Shown: positions 1-5,412 of the stretch, piece by piece
Numbering within the stretch: the first letter of the stretch is position 1
How the letters are laid out: each line of letters opens with the position of its first letter
Assembly: GCA_937907595.1 (NCBI GenBank)
Contig: CALCXL010000509.1
Coordinates: forward strand, 1 to 5,584
DNA length: 5,584 bases
Origin: an uncultured Pseudomonadota bacterium
GTDB taxonomy: Bacteria > Myxococcota_A > UBA796 > UBA9615
Direction of reading: 5' to 3'
Program-made: the position numbers and the translations under genes
The notes under the pieces: generated by a model
What the model was told of the DNA's origin: nothing
Database searches by the model: none
Seen by the model: only the letters and a program-made list of their open reading frames with translations

Positions 1-321
1 CTGCTCCAGCGCGTGCTCGAAGAGGGTCAGCCCGGCGAGATCGGCCGACGACGCCATGGTGGCGCAGTGCCCCGACGGACGCCGCAGGTCCAGGTGTCGG
101 AAGCCGAGCACCCCGGTCCGCCCGGGATCCAGCCCGGTGGCCATGCTCGTCCACGCCGCGGGGGTGACGGGGGGCGCGGTGGATCGCAGCCCGCCCCAGA
201 CCCCCTCGGCGCGCAGCTTCGCCAGAACGGGCAGCCGCCCGGCCTCGATCCAGGGCTCCAGCGCGTTCCAGCTCCCCCCGTCCCAGCCGACGATCAGCAG
301 CCGCCGGGGCGCCTCGCTCAA
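1..321 (-). CDS. Alkaline-phosphatase-superfamily phosphodiesterase/pyrophosphatase-like protein, N-terminal part
   Basis: This is a partial gene: 107 codons are present and it continues beyond the left edge. Seen: after the start the protein reads RRLLIVGWDGGSWNALEPW, then STAPPVTPAAWTSMATGLDP, then GRTGVLGFRH. Known: this is the N-terminal signature of the type I phosphodiesterase/nucleotide pyrophosphatase branch of the alkaline phosphatase superfamily. In it the early Asp (D14 here) binds a catalytic metal, and the Thr of the TPAAW segment (T53) is the usual nucleophile that attacks the phosphoester. The chosen start is TTG at 321-319. It overlaps the TGA of the upstream lipoprotein gene by 4 nt (TTGA), which implies translational coupling. 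No signal peptide precedes the catalytic core, so the protein is probably cytoplasmic. The substrate cannot be told; nucleotide, phospholipid headgroup, sulfate or phosphonate esters are all possible because the remaining metal ligands lie outside the window. The family call is firm and the start less so. Confidence 0.85.
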   Translation of the reverse strand, partial: MSEAPRRLLIVGWDGGSWNALEPWIEAGRLPVLAKLRAEGVWGGLRSTAPPVTPAAWTSMATGLDPGRTGVLGFRHLDLRRPSGHCATMASSADLAGLTLFEHALEQ

Positions 322-1178
322 GGCGCCGGGCCCGCCAGGACGTAGCCGTTCTGTTCGGCCATCGCCCGGGCCTCGGGGGTGGTGATCTTCGCCACCCAAC
401 CGTCCACGAGGGAGCGACGGGGCCCCCGGGTCACCAGGACGAGGGAGCGTTGCAAGGGCCAGACGGCGCCGCTGCCGGCGGTCGACATCGGCATGATCAG
501 CTCCCCTGTGGTCAAGCGCAGGCCCAGGGATCGCACGCCGCGACCCGGCAGGCCCCCTCCGGTGCCCAGGGACGCTGGGAGACCCGCCACCGCCGTGGCC
601 ACCGCGCGCGCGTCGGGCAGCGTCTGGCCCGACGCGGGCTTCGCTTCCCCCAACCAGGCGTCCACCACCTGCCACGTGGCCGTGTCTGCCTCCCGGACGA
701 AGCGCCGGACCTCGGCGTCGCTGCCCCCCACCTCCGCCCAGGAGGACAGCCAGCCCCCCAACAGCCCCGCGGCCTGCTGCACGGTCACGACCTGCACGGG
801 GTTGTCGACGTGCACCAGCAGGCTCACCGGGGTCTCCGCCAACTTCAGGTAGGTGAAGCCGTCGCCGTCGATCAGATCGTTCCCCCGGGCCCGACGATCC
901 TCGGCGGGGGTCGCCCGGCGATGCACCAGCGCGGCGTGCACGGCGCCATCCAGCAGGGCGGCGTAGGCCAGCGAGTCGGCCGTCACGTCGACGTGCACGT
1001 GCCCCGCTGCCTCCTCACCCATCGCGCGGTTCCACCGCTCCACGAGGAGGCCGACGTCGTGGGAGACCGCGAGTCGGAGCGTCGGCTGGGGCTCCGGCAC
1101 CGGGGGCGGGGCCGCCTCCCGCCCGCAGCCGGCAACCAGGAGCGCCAAGACGACGAGGAGGGAGGGGGTTCGCGGCAC
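318..1178 (-). CDS. PstS-like phosphate-type substrate-binding lipoprotein
   Basis: The protein has 286 residues and starts at GTG (1178). Seen: residues 1-18 form a lipoprotein signal (positive n-region, Leu/Val-rich core, lipobox V15-A16-G17-C18), followed by a Pro-rich linker (about 23-32). Gly at +2 rather than Asp is compatible with outer-membrane sorting. The mature part resembles PstS-family periplasmic binding proteins. HVDNPVQVVTVQQAAGLLGG plus SSWAEVGGSDAEVRRFVRE (123-163) matches the family's DNPV...LT..Q..GIFSG...W.EVGG.D pattern. The C-terminal LVLVTRGPRRSLVDGW and EQNGYV segments match its late strand and GY motif. Known: such proteins capture phosphate for Pst ABC import, or act as sensors or scaffolds. 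Inferred: the usual serine/threonine-rich anion-binding loops are not obvious, so the ligand is uncertain. No PstCAB genes adjoin it; the downstream partner is the coupled phosphodiesterase. No Shine-Dalgarno precedes the GTG (see the promoter entry). At 286 residues it is slightly short for PstS. Confidence 0.75.
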   Translation of the reverse strand: MPRTPSLLVVLALLVAGCGREAAPPPVPEPQPTLRLAVSHDVGLLVERWNRAMGEEAAGHVHVDVTADSLAYAALLDGAVHAALVHRRATPAEDRRARGNDLIDGDGFTYLKLAETPVSLLVHVDNPVQVVTVQQAAGLLGGWLSSWAEVGGSDAEVRRFVREADTATWQVVDAWLGEAKPASGQTLPDARAVATAVAGLPASLGTGGGLPGRGVRSLGLRLTTGELIMPMSTAGSGAVWPLQRSLVLVTRGPRRSLVDGWVAKITTPEARAMAEQNGYVLAGPAP

Positions 1179-1201
1179 GGCGGAATGGTATCGTGCCGGC
1201 C
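1179..1201. promoter_or_regulatory. Putative overlapping divergent promoter (-10-like elements on both strands)
   Basis: The two divergent genes are separated by only 14 bp, so their promoters must lie here or inside the neighbouring coding sequence. Seen: a small A/T-containing island, GGAATGGTATCGTG, in otherwise nearly pure G/C DNA. On the minus strand TACCAT (1190 to 1185) matches TATAAT at 4 of 6 positions and ends 6 nt before the GTG at 1178. On the plus strand TATCGT (1189-1194) matches at 4 of 6 positions and ends 7 nt before the GTG at 1202. The two hexamers share the TA at 1189-1190. Neither start has a Shine-Dalgarno, which is consistent with leaderless transcripts. No convincing -35 is visible on either strand. 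This is inference from short matches. Confidence 0.35.
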
Positions 1202-1711
1202 GTGACCGACGCCACCCACAGCCCCTCGCCCGCCCTGCAGATCGTCACGTTGGAGATCAACGGACGCACCTGGCAGGGAGCCGTGCGCCCTCACGAACTC
1301 CTGCTGGACGTGCTCCGGGGCCCCTTGGGGCTCACCGGGACGAAGCGTGGCTGCGACATGGGCACCTGCGGCTGCTGCGCCGTCCAGATCGACGGCGAAC
1401 CGCGCCTGTCCTGCCTGACCCTGGCGATGGACTGCGAGGGCCGCTCGGTCCGCACCATCGAGGGCGTCCAGCAGGGGGCGCTGCTCTCGTCGCTGCAGCA
1501 GGCCTGGTCCGAGTGTGGGGCGTCGCAGTGCGGCTTCTGCACCCCCGGCTTCATCATGGTGGGGGAGGCGCTCCTGGAGAGGAACCCCCACCCCACGGAC
1601 ACGGAGATCCGGGAGGCGATCGCCGGCAACCTCTGCCGCTGCACGGGCTACGTCAAGATCGTGGAGGCCTTTCAGCGTGCCTCCGCCGCCGCCGCGACCG
1701 AAGAGGCCTGA
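1193..1711 (+). CDS. (2Fe-2S)-binding small subunit of the xanthine dehydrogenase/aldehyde oxidoreductase/CO dehydrogenase family (CoxS/XdhC-like)
   Basis: The protein has 172 residues, about the usual length for this subunit. Known role: it carries two [2Fe-2S] clusters that pass electrons between a molybdopterin subunit and an FAD subunit or other acceptor. Seen: an N-terminal plant-ferredoxin-like fold begins near residue 15 (VTLEINGRTW; LLDVLRGPLGLTGTKRGCD). Its cluster ligands are C54, C59, C62 and C74. The C-terminal helical domain carries C113-x2-C116-x31-C148-x-C150 (QCGFCTPGF and GNLCRCTGY), exactly the family spacing. Residue 61, normally Ala in CGAC, is Cys here. No Tat or Sec signal is visible. 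Start: GTG at 1193 is the first in frame. GTG at 1202 is an equally good candidate and is favoured if the mRNA is leaderless, because the -10-like hexamer would overlap 1193. No molybdopterin- or FAD-binding subunit is adjacent; the gene sits 32 nt upstream of a membrane glycosyltransferase-like gene. The exact enzyme cannot be assigned. Confidence 0.9.
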   Translation: MPAVTDATHSPSPALQIVTLEINGRTWQGAVRPHELLLDVLRGPLGLTGTKRGCDMGTCGCCAVQIDGEPRLSCLTLAMDCEGRSVRTIEGVQQGALLSSLQQAWSECGASQCGFCTPGFIMVGEALLERNPHPTDTEIREAIAGNLCRCTGYVKIVEAFQRASAAAATEEA

Positions 1712-1743
1712 CCGAGCGTGACGCGCGCGAGCCGCCCGGTCCC

Positions 1744-3405
1744 GTGATCGACGCCCGCCCCCCGCGCGCCCCCCTCATCGCGATCGCCGCCGCTGCGACA
1801 GCCTTGCTGGCGATCGGTCTGCGCCTCCGCCTGGACCTGCTCCCCTGGCACCTCAACGTCTGGGGGGTGGACTGGCTGGCCTACTACGAGCCCCAGGCCC
1901 GGGATCTGCGCTCCCTCTGGCTGCCGGGCTGGGCGTTGTCCTGGGAGGGCCTGCACCCGCCGCTGTCCGGCATGGTGCACGGCGCAGGAATGGCCCTGGA
2001 GACCAGCCAGTGGGTGCACTGGGGCGCCACCCTCGCCGCCTCGCTGCTCGCGCCCCTGGTCCTGGGCCTCGCCGCCGCCCGCCGGACCTCCGCTGCGGCC
2101 CTGCTGCTGCTGCTGGGCTTCGCTGCGACCTCCCCCCTGCAGGCCAACTACGGCCTCAACACCTCGCCCTACCCCTGGGCGCTGCTGCTGGTCGCCTGCT
2201 CCAGCGCGGCCCTGGCCCGAGCCCTGGACGGCGATGATCTGGAGGCCTGGCTGTGGGCGGGGGTGCTGTCCTGCCTGACCGCCCAGGTGCACGTGCTCGC
2301 CTTCGCGGCGGTGGGCGCCCAGGCCCTGTTCGTGCTCCTGTCCCTGCGCAGCGGCGCCCGCCGACCCCGCCTCGCCTGGGCCGCGCTGGTCGGCCTGTCC
2401 TGCGGGTTCGTGGTCGCGGGCTCGCTCCTGCGCACCGGGGACCCCTGGACCTTTCACATCGGGGAGGGCGAGGATCCCTGGGTCCGCCAGGTCGGCCACA
2501 TCCTGCGGTCCCGCTTCGTGCCGGAGGCGGGCTCCGGGGTGCTGGCCGGGTGGATGGGCCTGGGCGTCGTCGCAGGCCTCGTCGCCGGCCCCCGTCGGCT
2601 GACGCTGCTGCTGCTGGCACAAGCCGCCGCCTGGCTCGCCGCCCTGGCGCTGTTCTATTCGATGCACGTCGCCGACCCCCGACTCACGCACTACTTCTCG
2701 GTCCCACAGCTCCTCCTCGCGGCGGCGGCGGCCTGCGGCTACGCCTCCCTGGGGGTTCGGTGGGGGCGGATCGGCGCCGTGGCGGTGCTCATCGGGGCGA
2801 CCGCGCTGGCCCTCCCCTGGACGGGCTCGGCCCGGACCTGGCACCGGGACAAGGCCGCCGCCGCCGCCGCCGCCGTCGACGCCTCCGCCGGAGAGCAGGT
2901 CCGCGCGTTCTACGTCGACGCAGGGCCCGGCGACGTCATCGCGTACCTCTGGGGCTACCGCTTCCTCAACGACGAGCCCGAGCACCTGGATCCTGTCGCC
3001 GCCCGCTGGCCTGTGGAGCGCCTCGGTCGCCCGTGCTTCGACCTGGAGGAGCCCCGCCACCGCTGCAACCAGGACGACGGCGCCCGCTTCTGGTTCGCCC
3101 CCTCGGACTTCTCGGGGGACATGGAGTCCCAGGAGGAGGAGCTGCGCATCATGATCAACGGCGCTGAGGCCCCGGGCCGCGCCCTGCTCGTGGTCAGCCC
3201 CGGGGAGTCGGCGCCACCCCACCCCTGGCCCATGGAGGCCTGGTTGGACGAGCACGGGGCCGAGGCCCTGCCCCCCCTGGCGGGCGGCGTGCTGCTCTTC
3301 CGCTTTCCCCCGGGCGCGCGCATCCCCGATCCTCCCCCAATGCACCCCGGGGAGCCTCCCCCCGAGGACCCCGAGCCGGATGGAGGCGATCCCGAAGGCC
3401 CCTGA
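1744..3405 (+). CDS. GT-C-like polytopic membrane protein (ArnT/PMT, family-39-like) with C-terminal soluble domain
   Basis: The protein has 553 residues from GTG 1744. Seen: about ten hydrophobic segments, roughly at residues 10-29, 95-112, 117-131, 144-160, 168-201 (two), 209-228, 265-282, 285-304, 317-336 and 342-359. The first is followed by an extracytoplasmic loop with WGVDWLAYYEP (D43) and EGLHPPLSG (H71-P-P). Known: an acidic residue just after TM1 and an aromatic/His-Pro-Pro segment recur in GT-C enzymes, which transfer sugars from polyprenyl-phosphate donors at the outer face of the inner membrane. Residues 371-377 are a seven-Ala run. After it comes a soluble domain of about 150 residues with C431 and C441 that could form a disulfide, ending in a Pro/Glu/Asp-rich tail (528-553). 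Start: the TM1 reading needs GTG 1744. There is no clear Shine-Dalgarno; CTG 1708, overlapping the preceding stop as CTGA, is a less likely coupled alternative. It is probably cotranscribed with the [2Fe-2S] gene. GT-C membership is by architecture only; substrate unknown. Confidence 0.7.
   Translation: MIDARPPRAPLIAIAAAATALLAIGLRLRLDLLPWHLNVWGVDWLAYYEPQARDLRSLWLPGWALSWEGLHPPLSGMVHGAGMALETSQWVHWGATLAASLLAPLVLGLAAARRTSAAALLLLLGFAATSPLQANYGLNTSPYPWALLLVACSSAALARALDGDDLEAWLWAGVLSCLTAQVHVLAFAAVGAQALFVLLSLRSGARRPRLAWAALVGLSCGFVVAGSLLRTGDPWTFHIGEGEDPWVRQVGHILRSRFVPEAGSGVLAGWMGLGVVAGLVAGPRRLTLLLLAQAAAWLAALALFYSMHVADPRLTHYFSVPQLLLAAAAACGYASLGVRWGRIGAVAVLIGATALALPWTGSARTWHRDKAAAAAAAVDASAGEQVRAFYVDAGPGDVIAYLWGYRFLNDEPEHLDPVAARWPVERLGRPCFDLEEPRHRCNQDDGARFWFAPSDFSGDMESQEEELRIMINGAEAPGRALLVVSPGESAPPHPWPMEAWLDEHGAEALPPLAGGVLLFRFPPGARIPDPPPMHPGEPPPEDPEPDGGDPEGP
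2854..2874 (+). repeat. (GCC)7 trinucleotide tract encoding poly-Ala
   Basis: Seven uninterrupted GCC codons encode Ala 371-377 of the membrane protein. They fall just after the last predicted transmembrane segment and the RTWHRDK stretch, at the junction to the soluble C-terminal domain. Slippage by whole units would change linker length without shifting the frame. Confidence 0.9.
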
Positions 3406-3511
3406 CCCCCCGCGTCGACGATCACCAGCCCCCCTCCCCAACCGATGGAGTGGCAGGTCGCCGGCCCTCCTGCTAAGAGTTCGCCCGCTTCACCCTCCCC
3501 CATCACCCTTC

Positions 3512-3525
3512 GGGTCCACGGACCC
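3512..3525. repeat. Inverted repeat in the rubrerythrin leader (possible operator or RNA structure)
   Basis: GGGTCC, a two-base spacer AC, then GGACCC form a perfect 6-bp dyad 15 nt upstream of the rubrerythrin ATG. The left arm can also pair with an ACCC at 3505-3508 across a TTC loop, so two mutually exclusive small hairpins are possible just ahead of the ribosome-binding site. As DNA it could be a regulator site for a peroxide- or oxygen-responsive gene. In G/C-rich DNA a 6-bp dyad can arise by chance, so function is unproven. Confidence 0.35.
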
Positions 3526-3528
3526 CAC

Positions 3529-3532
3529 GGAG
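3529..3532 (+). promoter_or_regulatory. Shine-Dalgarno for rubrerythrin
   Basis: GGAG lies 8 nt ahead of the ATG at 3541. It fixes this start against the in-frame ATG at 3445, whose extra 32 residues are low-complexity and not family-like. Confidence 0.75.
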
Positions 3533-3540
3533 CAGAATCC

Positions 3541-3960
3541 ATGGCAGACCTCAACGGTTCCAAGACGCACGACAACCTCAAGGCCGCCTTCGCGGGCGAG
3601 TCCCAGGCCAACCGCCGCTACCTCTACTTCGCCAAGGTGGCGGACGTTGAGGGGTACCCGGAGATCGCCGGCAACTTCCGCGAGACCGCGGAGGGCGAGA
3701 CCGGCCACGCGCACGGCCACCTGGACTACATCAAGAAGGTGGGCGATCCCGCCACGGGCCTGCCCATCGGCGGCACCGAGGACAACCTCAAGGCCGCCGT
3801 CGCCGGTGAGACCCACGAGTACACCGACATGTACCCGGGCATGGCCTCCACGGCCCGCGCCGAGGGCTTCGACGAGATCGCCGACTGGTTCGAGACCCTG
3901 GCCAAGGCCGAGAAGAGCCACGCCGGCCGCTTCCAGGCGCTGCTCGACGACAACTTCTAG
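3541..3960 (+). CDS. Rubrerythrin family protein without rubredoxin domain
   Basis: The protein has 139 residues and is cytoplasmic, with a ferritin-like four-helix bundle holding a diiron site. Known role: reduction of hydrogen peroxide to water in oxidative-stress defence, using electrons from rubredoxin or another carrier. Seen: the full ligand set is present. E20 lies in AFAGESQANRRY, E53 and H56 in EGETGH, E90 and E93 in AGETHEY, and E124 and H127 in AEKSH. Spacing follows classical Desulfovibrio rubrerythrin, with E20, E53 and H56 at identical positions. The two bundle halves are visibly duplicated: DNLKAAFAGE (11-20) and DNLKAAVAGE (81-90). The chain ends right after helix 4, so the C-terminal Cys4 rubredoxin domain of classical rubrerythrin (about 190 residues) is absent and the protein has no Cys at all. 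The ATG has a good Shine-Dalgarno (GGAG, 8 nt). An intrinsic terminator follows at once, suggesting an independent, possibly abundant transcript. The downstream Fe-S protein and DUF3501 genes are likely functional partners. Confidence 0.95.
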   Translation: MADLNGSKTHDNLKAAFAGESQANRRYLYFAKVADVEGYPEIAGNFRETAEGETGHAHGHLDYIKKVGDPATGLPIGGTEDNLKAAVAGETHEYTDMYPGMASTARAEGFDEIADWFETLAKAEKSHAGRFQALLDDNF

Positions 3961-3981
3961 GGGCTCCGCTCCCAGCATTCG

Positions 3982-4020
3982 AAGCGGTCCCCGTCGCAAG
4001 CGGGGGCCGCTTTGTTCGTT
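3982..4020 (+). terminator. Intrinsic (Rho-independent) terminator after rubrerythrin
   Basis: Arm AAGCGGTCCCCG (3982-3993), a 7-nt loop (3994-4000) and arm CGGGGGCCGCTT (4001-4012) form a 12-bp stem with a single U-G wobble. An interrupted T-rich tail, TGTTCGTT (4013-4020), follows. It begins 22 nt after the rubrerythrin stop. It should end most rubrerythrin messages and leave the downstream gene dependent on its own promoter or on readthrough. Confidence 0.88.
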
Positions 4021-4060
4021 CTGCCCACCGTGTCGGCTCGCCCTGCGCGCGCGCCCCGCC

Positions 4061-4074
4061 TACCCTGATCGGCC
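4061..4074 (+). promoter_or_regulatory. Putative -10 element for a leaderless transcript
   Basis: TACCCT (4061-4066), a TANNNT-type hexamer, ends 8 nt before the ATG at 4075. No Shine-Dalgarno lies between the terminator and this ATG. A transcription start at or within a base or two of the A of the ATG would give a leaderless mRNA. No good -35 is seen. It matches TATAAT at only 3 of 6 positions, so this is tentative; the terminator upstream makes some promoter here likely. Confidence 0.35.
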
Positions 4075-5412
4075 ATGACCACCAACATCAGCTACCAGCC
4101 GACGCCAGGCCTGTCCTACGACACCAAGGACGAGCGCTACTGGGACCGCGACGCGCTCAACGGCGAGCTGGAGCGGGCGTTCGAGCTCTGCCACGGCTGC
4201 CGCATGTGCTTCAAGTACTGCGACAGCTTCAAGGACCTGTTCCGCTTCGTGGACGCGCACGACGGCGACGTCACGAAGGTCACCTTCGATGAGACCTCGC
4301 AGGTCATGAACGCCTGCTTCCAGTGCAAGCTCTGTGAGGTGGAGTGCCCCTACACGCCGCGGGGCGGCCACGAGTTCCAGCTGGACTTCCCCCGCCTGGT
4401 GCACCGCTTCCGGGCCGTGGAGGGCAGGGAGCACGGCCACAGCGTGCGCGATCGCGTGCTGGGCGACCCGGACACCACCAGCAAGTTCGCGCGCATGAGC
4501 CTGGGTCTGGCCAACGCAGCGAACAACGTCGCGCCGCACCGCTGGATGATGGAGAAGCTGCTGGGCGTGCACCGGGACAAGCTCCTGCCCGACTTCGCGC
4601 CGCGCACCTTCGAGTCCGAGGCGAAGGCGAACGGCGAGTCCTTCGACGATCTGGAGGCCGAGGCGGTCCTGTTCCAGACCTGCTACGTCCAGAACAACGA
4701 GCCCGCCATCGGCCACGACGCCCTGGAGGTGATGAAGGCCAACGGCGTGCCCACCACCTGCGTCAAGGGCCTGGAGTGCTGCGGCATGCCGGCCTGGGAG
4801 TACGGCAACCTGGAGCAGGTGCGCAAGCAGGCGAAGGCCAACCTGGACCGCCTGAGCCCCTTCGTGGAGCGCGGGGCCAAGGTCGTGGCCCTCAACCCCA
4901 CCTGCTCGATGATGCTGCGCCAGGAGTACCCCGAGCTCGTTGGCCCCGAGGACAAGGAGCGCGCCGACGCCCTCGCCGCGGCCGTGCGCGACGCCGGCGA
5001 GCTGCTGTGGGACATCCGCAAGGAGGAGCGCTTCGCCGAGTCGAAGTCCAGCCCCGGGCAGACCTTCGCCTACCACGCCCCCTGCCACCTGCGGGCCCAG
5101 CGCGTCGGCTTCCGGGGGCGCGACGTCATCCGCAAGCAGACCGGCAGCAAGCCCAGCATGGCCCTGGAGTGCTGCGGCCACGACGGCACCTACGCCATGA
5201 AGGTCGAGGGCTTCGAGAAGAGCCAGATCTACGGACGCAAGGCCTTCGCTGACATGAAGGAGGCGGGGAGCGAGGTCTGGGTGACCGACTGCCCCCTGGC
5301 CGCGGTGCAGTTCCAGCAGCACGCGGGCAAGAAGCCCATGCACCCCATGACCGTGCTCGCCCGCTCGTACCGCGAGGACGGCTTCCCGAGCGACCCCGGA
5401 GAAGAGACATGA
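4075..5412 (+). CDS. GlpC/heterodisulfide-reductase-like Fe-S protein (two [4Fe-4S] motifs plus two CCG domains)
   Basis: The protein has 445 residues, near GlpC length, and shows no signal peptide or membrane segment, so it is probably cytoplasmic. Seen: an N-terminal ferredoxin-like pair of motifs, C39-x2-C42-x2-C45-x3-C49 (CHGCRMCFKYC) and C81-x2-C84-x2-C87-x3-C91 (CFQCKLCEVEC), enough for two [4Fe-4S] clusters. Two cysteine-rich CCG domains follow. The first has C203, C235-C236-G and NPTC277; the second has HAPC337, C366-C367-G and TDC406. Known: this layout is that of GlpC and HdrD-like electron-transfer subunits, which pass electrons between a dehydrogenase and quinone or other carriers. 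The closing CxxC of each CCG domain is reduced to one Cys here (N274, A409). No GlpA/GlpB is adjacent, so a glycerol-3-phosphate dehydrogenase role is unsupported. The position between rubrerythrin and DUF3501 suggests an electron-transfer role with them. ATG 4075 gives the family-like N-terminus. It overlaps the next gene by 4 nt. Confidence 0.88.
   Translation: MTTNISYQPTPGLSYDTKDERYWDRDALNGELERAFELCHGCRMCFKYCDSFKDLFRFVDAHDGDVTKVTFDETSQVMNACFQCKLCEVECPYTPRGGHEFQLDFPRLVHRFRAVEGREHGHSVRDRVLGDPDTTSKFARMSLGLANAANNVAPHRWMMEKLLGVHRDKLLPDFAPRTFESEAKANGESFDDLEAEAVLFQTCYVQNNEPAIGHDALEVMKANGVPTTCVKGLECCGMPAWEYGNLEQVRKQAKANLDRLSPFVERGAKVVALNPTCSMMLRQEYPELVGPEDKERADALAAAVRDAGELLWDIRKEERFAESKSSPGQTFAYHAPCHLRAQRVGFRGRDVIRKQTGSKPSMALECCGHDGTYAMKVEGFEKSQIYGRKAFADMKEAGSEVWVTDCPLAAVQFQQHAGKKPMHPMTVLARSYREDGFPSDPGEET
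5398..5401 (+). promoter_or_regulatory. Shine-Dalgarno for the DUF3501 gene
   Basis: GGAG lies 7 nt before the ATG at 5409, inside the end of the upstream Fe-S protein gene. Together with the ATGA overlap it supports this start and translational coupling. Confidence 0.65.

Noticed and set aside
1513..1743. Upstream extension of the membrane protein frame to 1513
   Set aside because: It would overlap the well-supported [2Fe-2S] subunit gene out of frame. The added residues are Arg/Pro/Gly-rich and not family-like; TM1 begins just after GTG 1744.
2253..3167. Plus-strand open frame of 304 codons inside the membrane protein gene
   Set aside because: The Arg/Pro/Gly-rich product is a frame-shifted shadow, and it contains no family motif.
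1672..3441. Long minus-strand open frame (589 codons)
   Set aside because: It lies antisense to the membrane protein gene. Its product is a Gly/Arg/Gln-rich string with no domain or membrane pattern, typical of a shadow frame in GC-rich DNA. The plus-strand frame has coherent transmembrane segments.
3451..3466. Possible sigma-54 (-24/-12) site upstream of rubrerythrin
   Set aside because: TGGCA and a GG-N10-GC spacing are present, but the -12 half reads CGGC instead of TTGC. The match is too weak for a GC-rich region.
3460..3482. TAAGAG as a -10 element for rubrerythrin
   Set aside because: CTGCTAAGAGTTC is the only A/T-rich patch in the leader, but it matches TATAAT at only 3 of 6 positions and no -35 is evident. 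I could not support it.
3445..3540. N-terminal extension of rubrerythrin to ATG 3445
   Set aside because: ATG 3541 has a GGAG at the right distance, and its diiron residues fall at classical rubrerythrin positions. The extra 32 residues look non-coding.
4060..5343. Long minus-strand open frame (427 codons)
   Set aside because: It is antisense to the GlpC-like gene, whose plus-strand product has clear Fe-S motifs. The antisense product is Leu/Val/His-rich low complexity without recognisable motifs.
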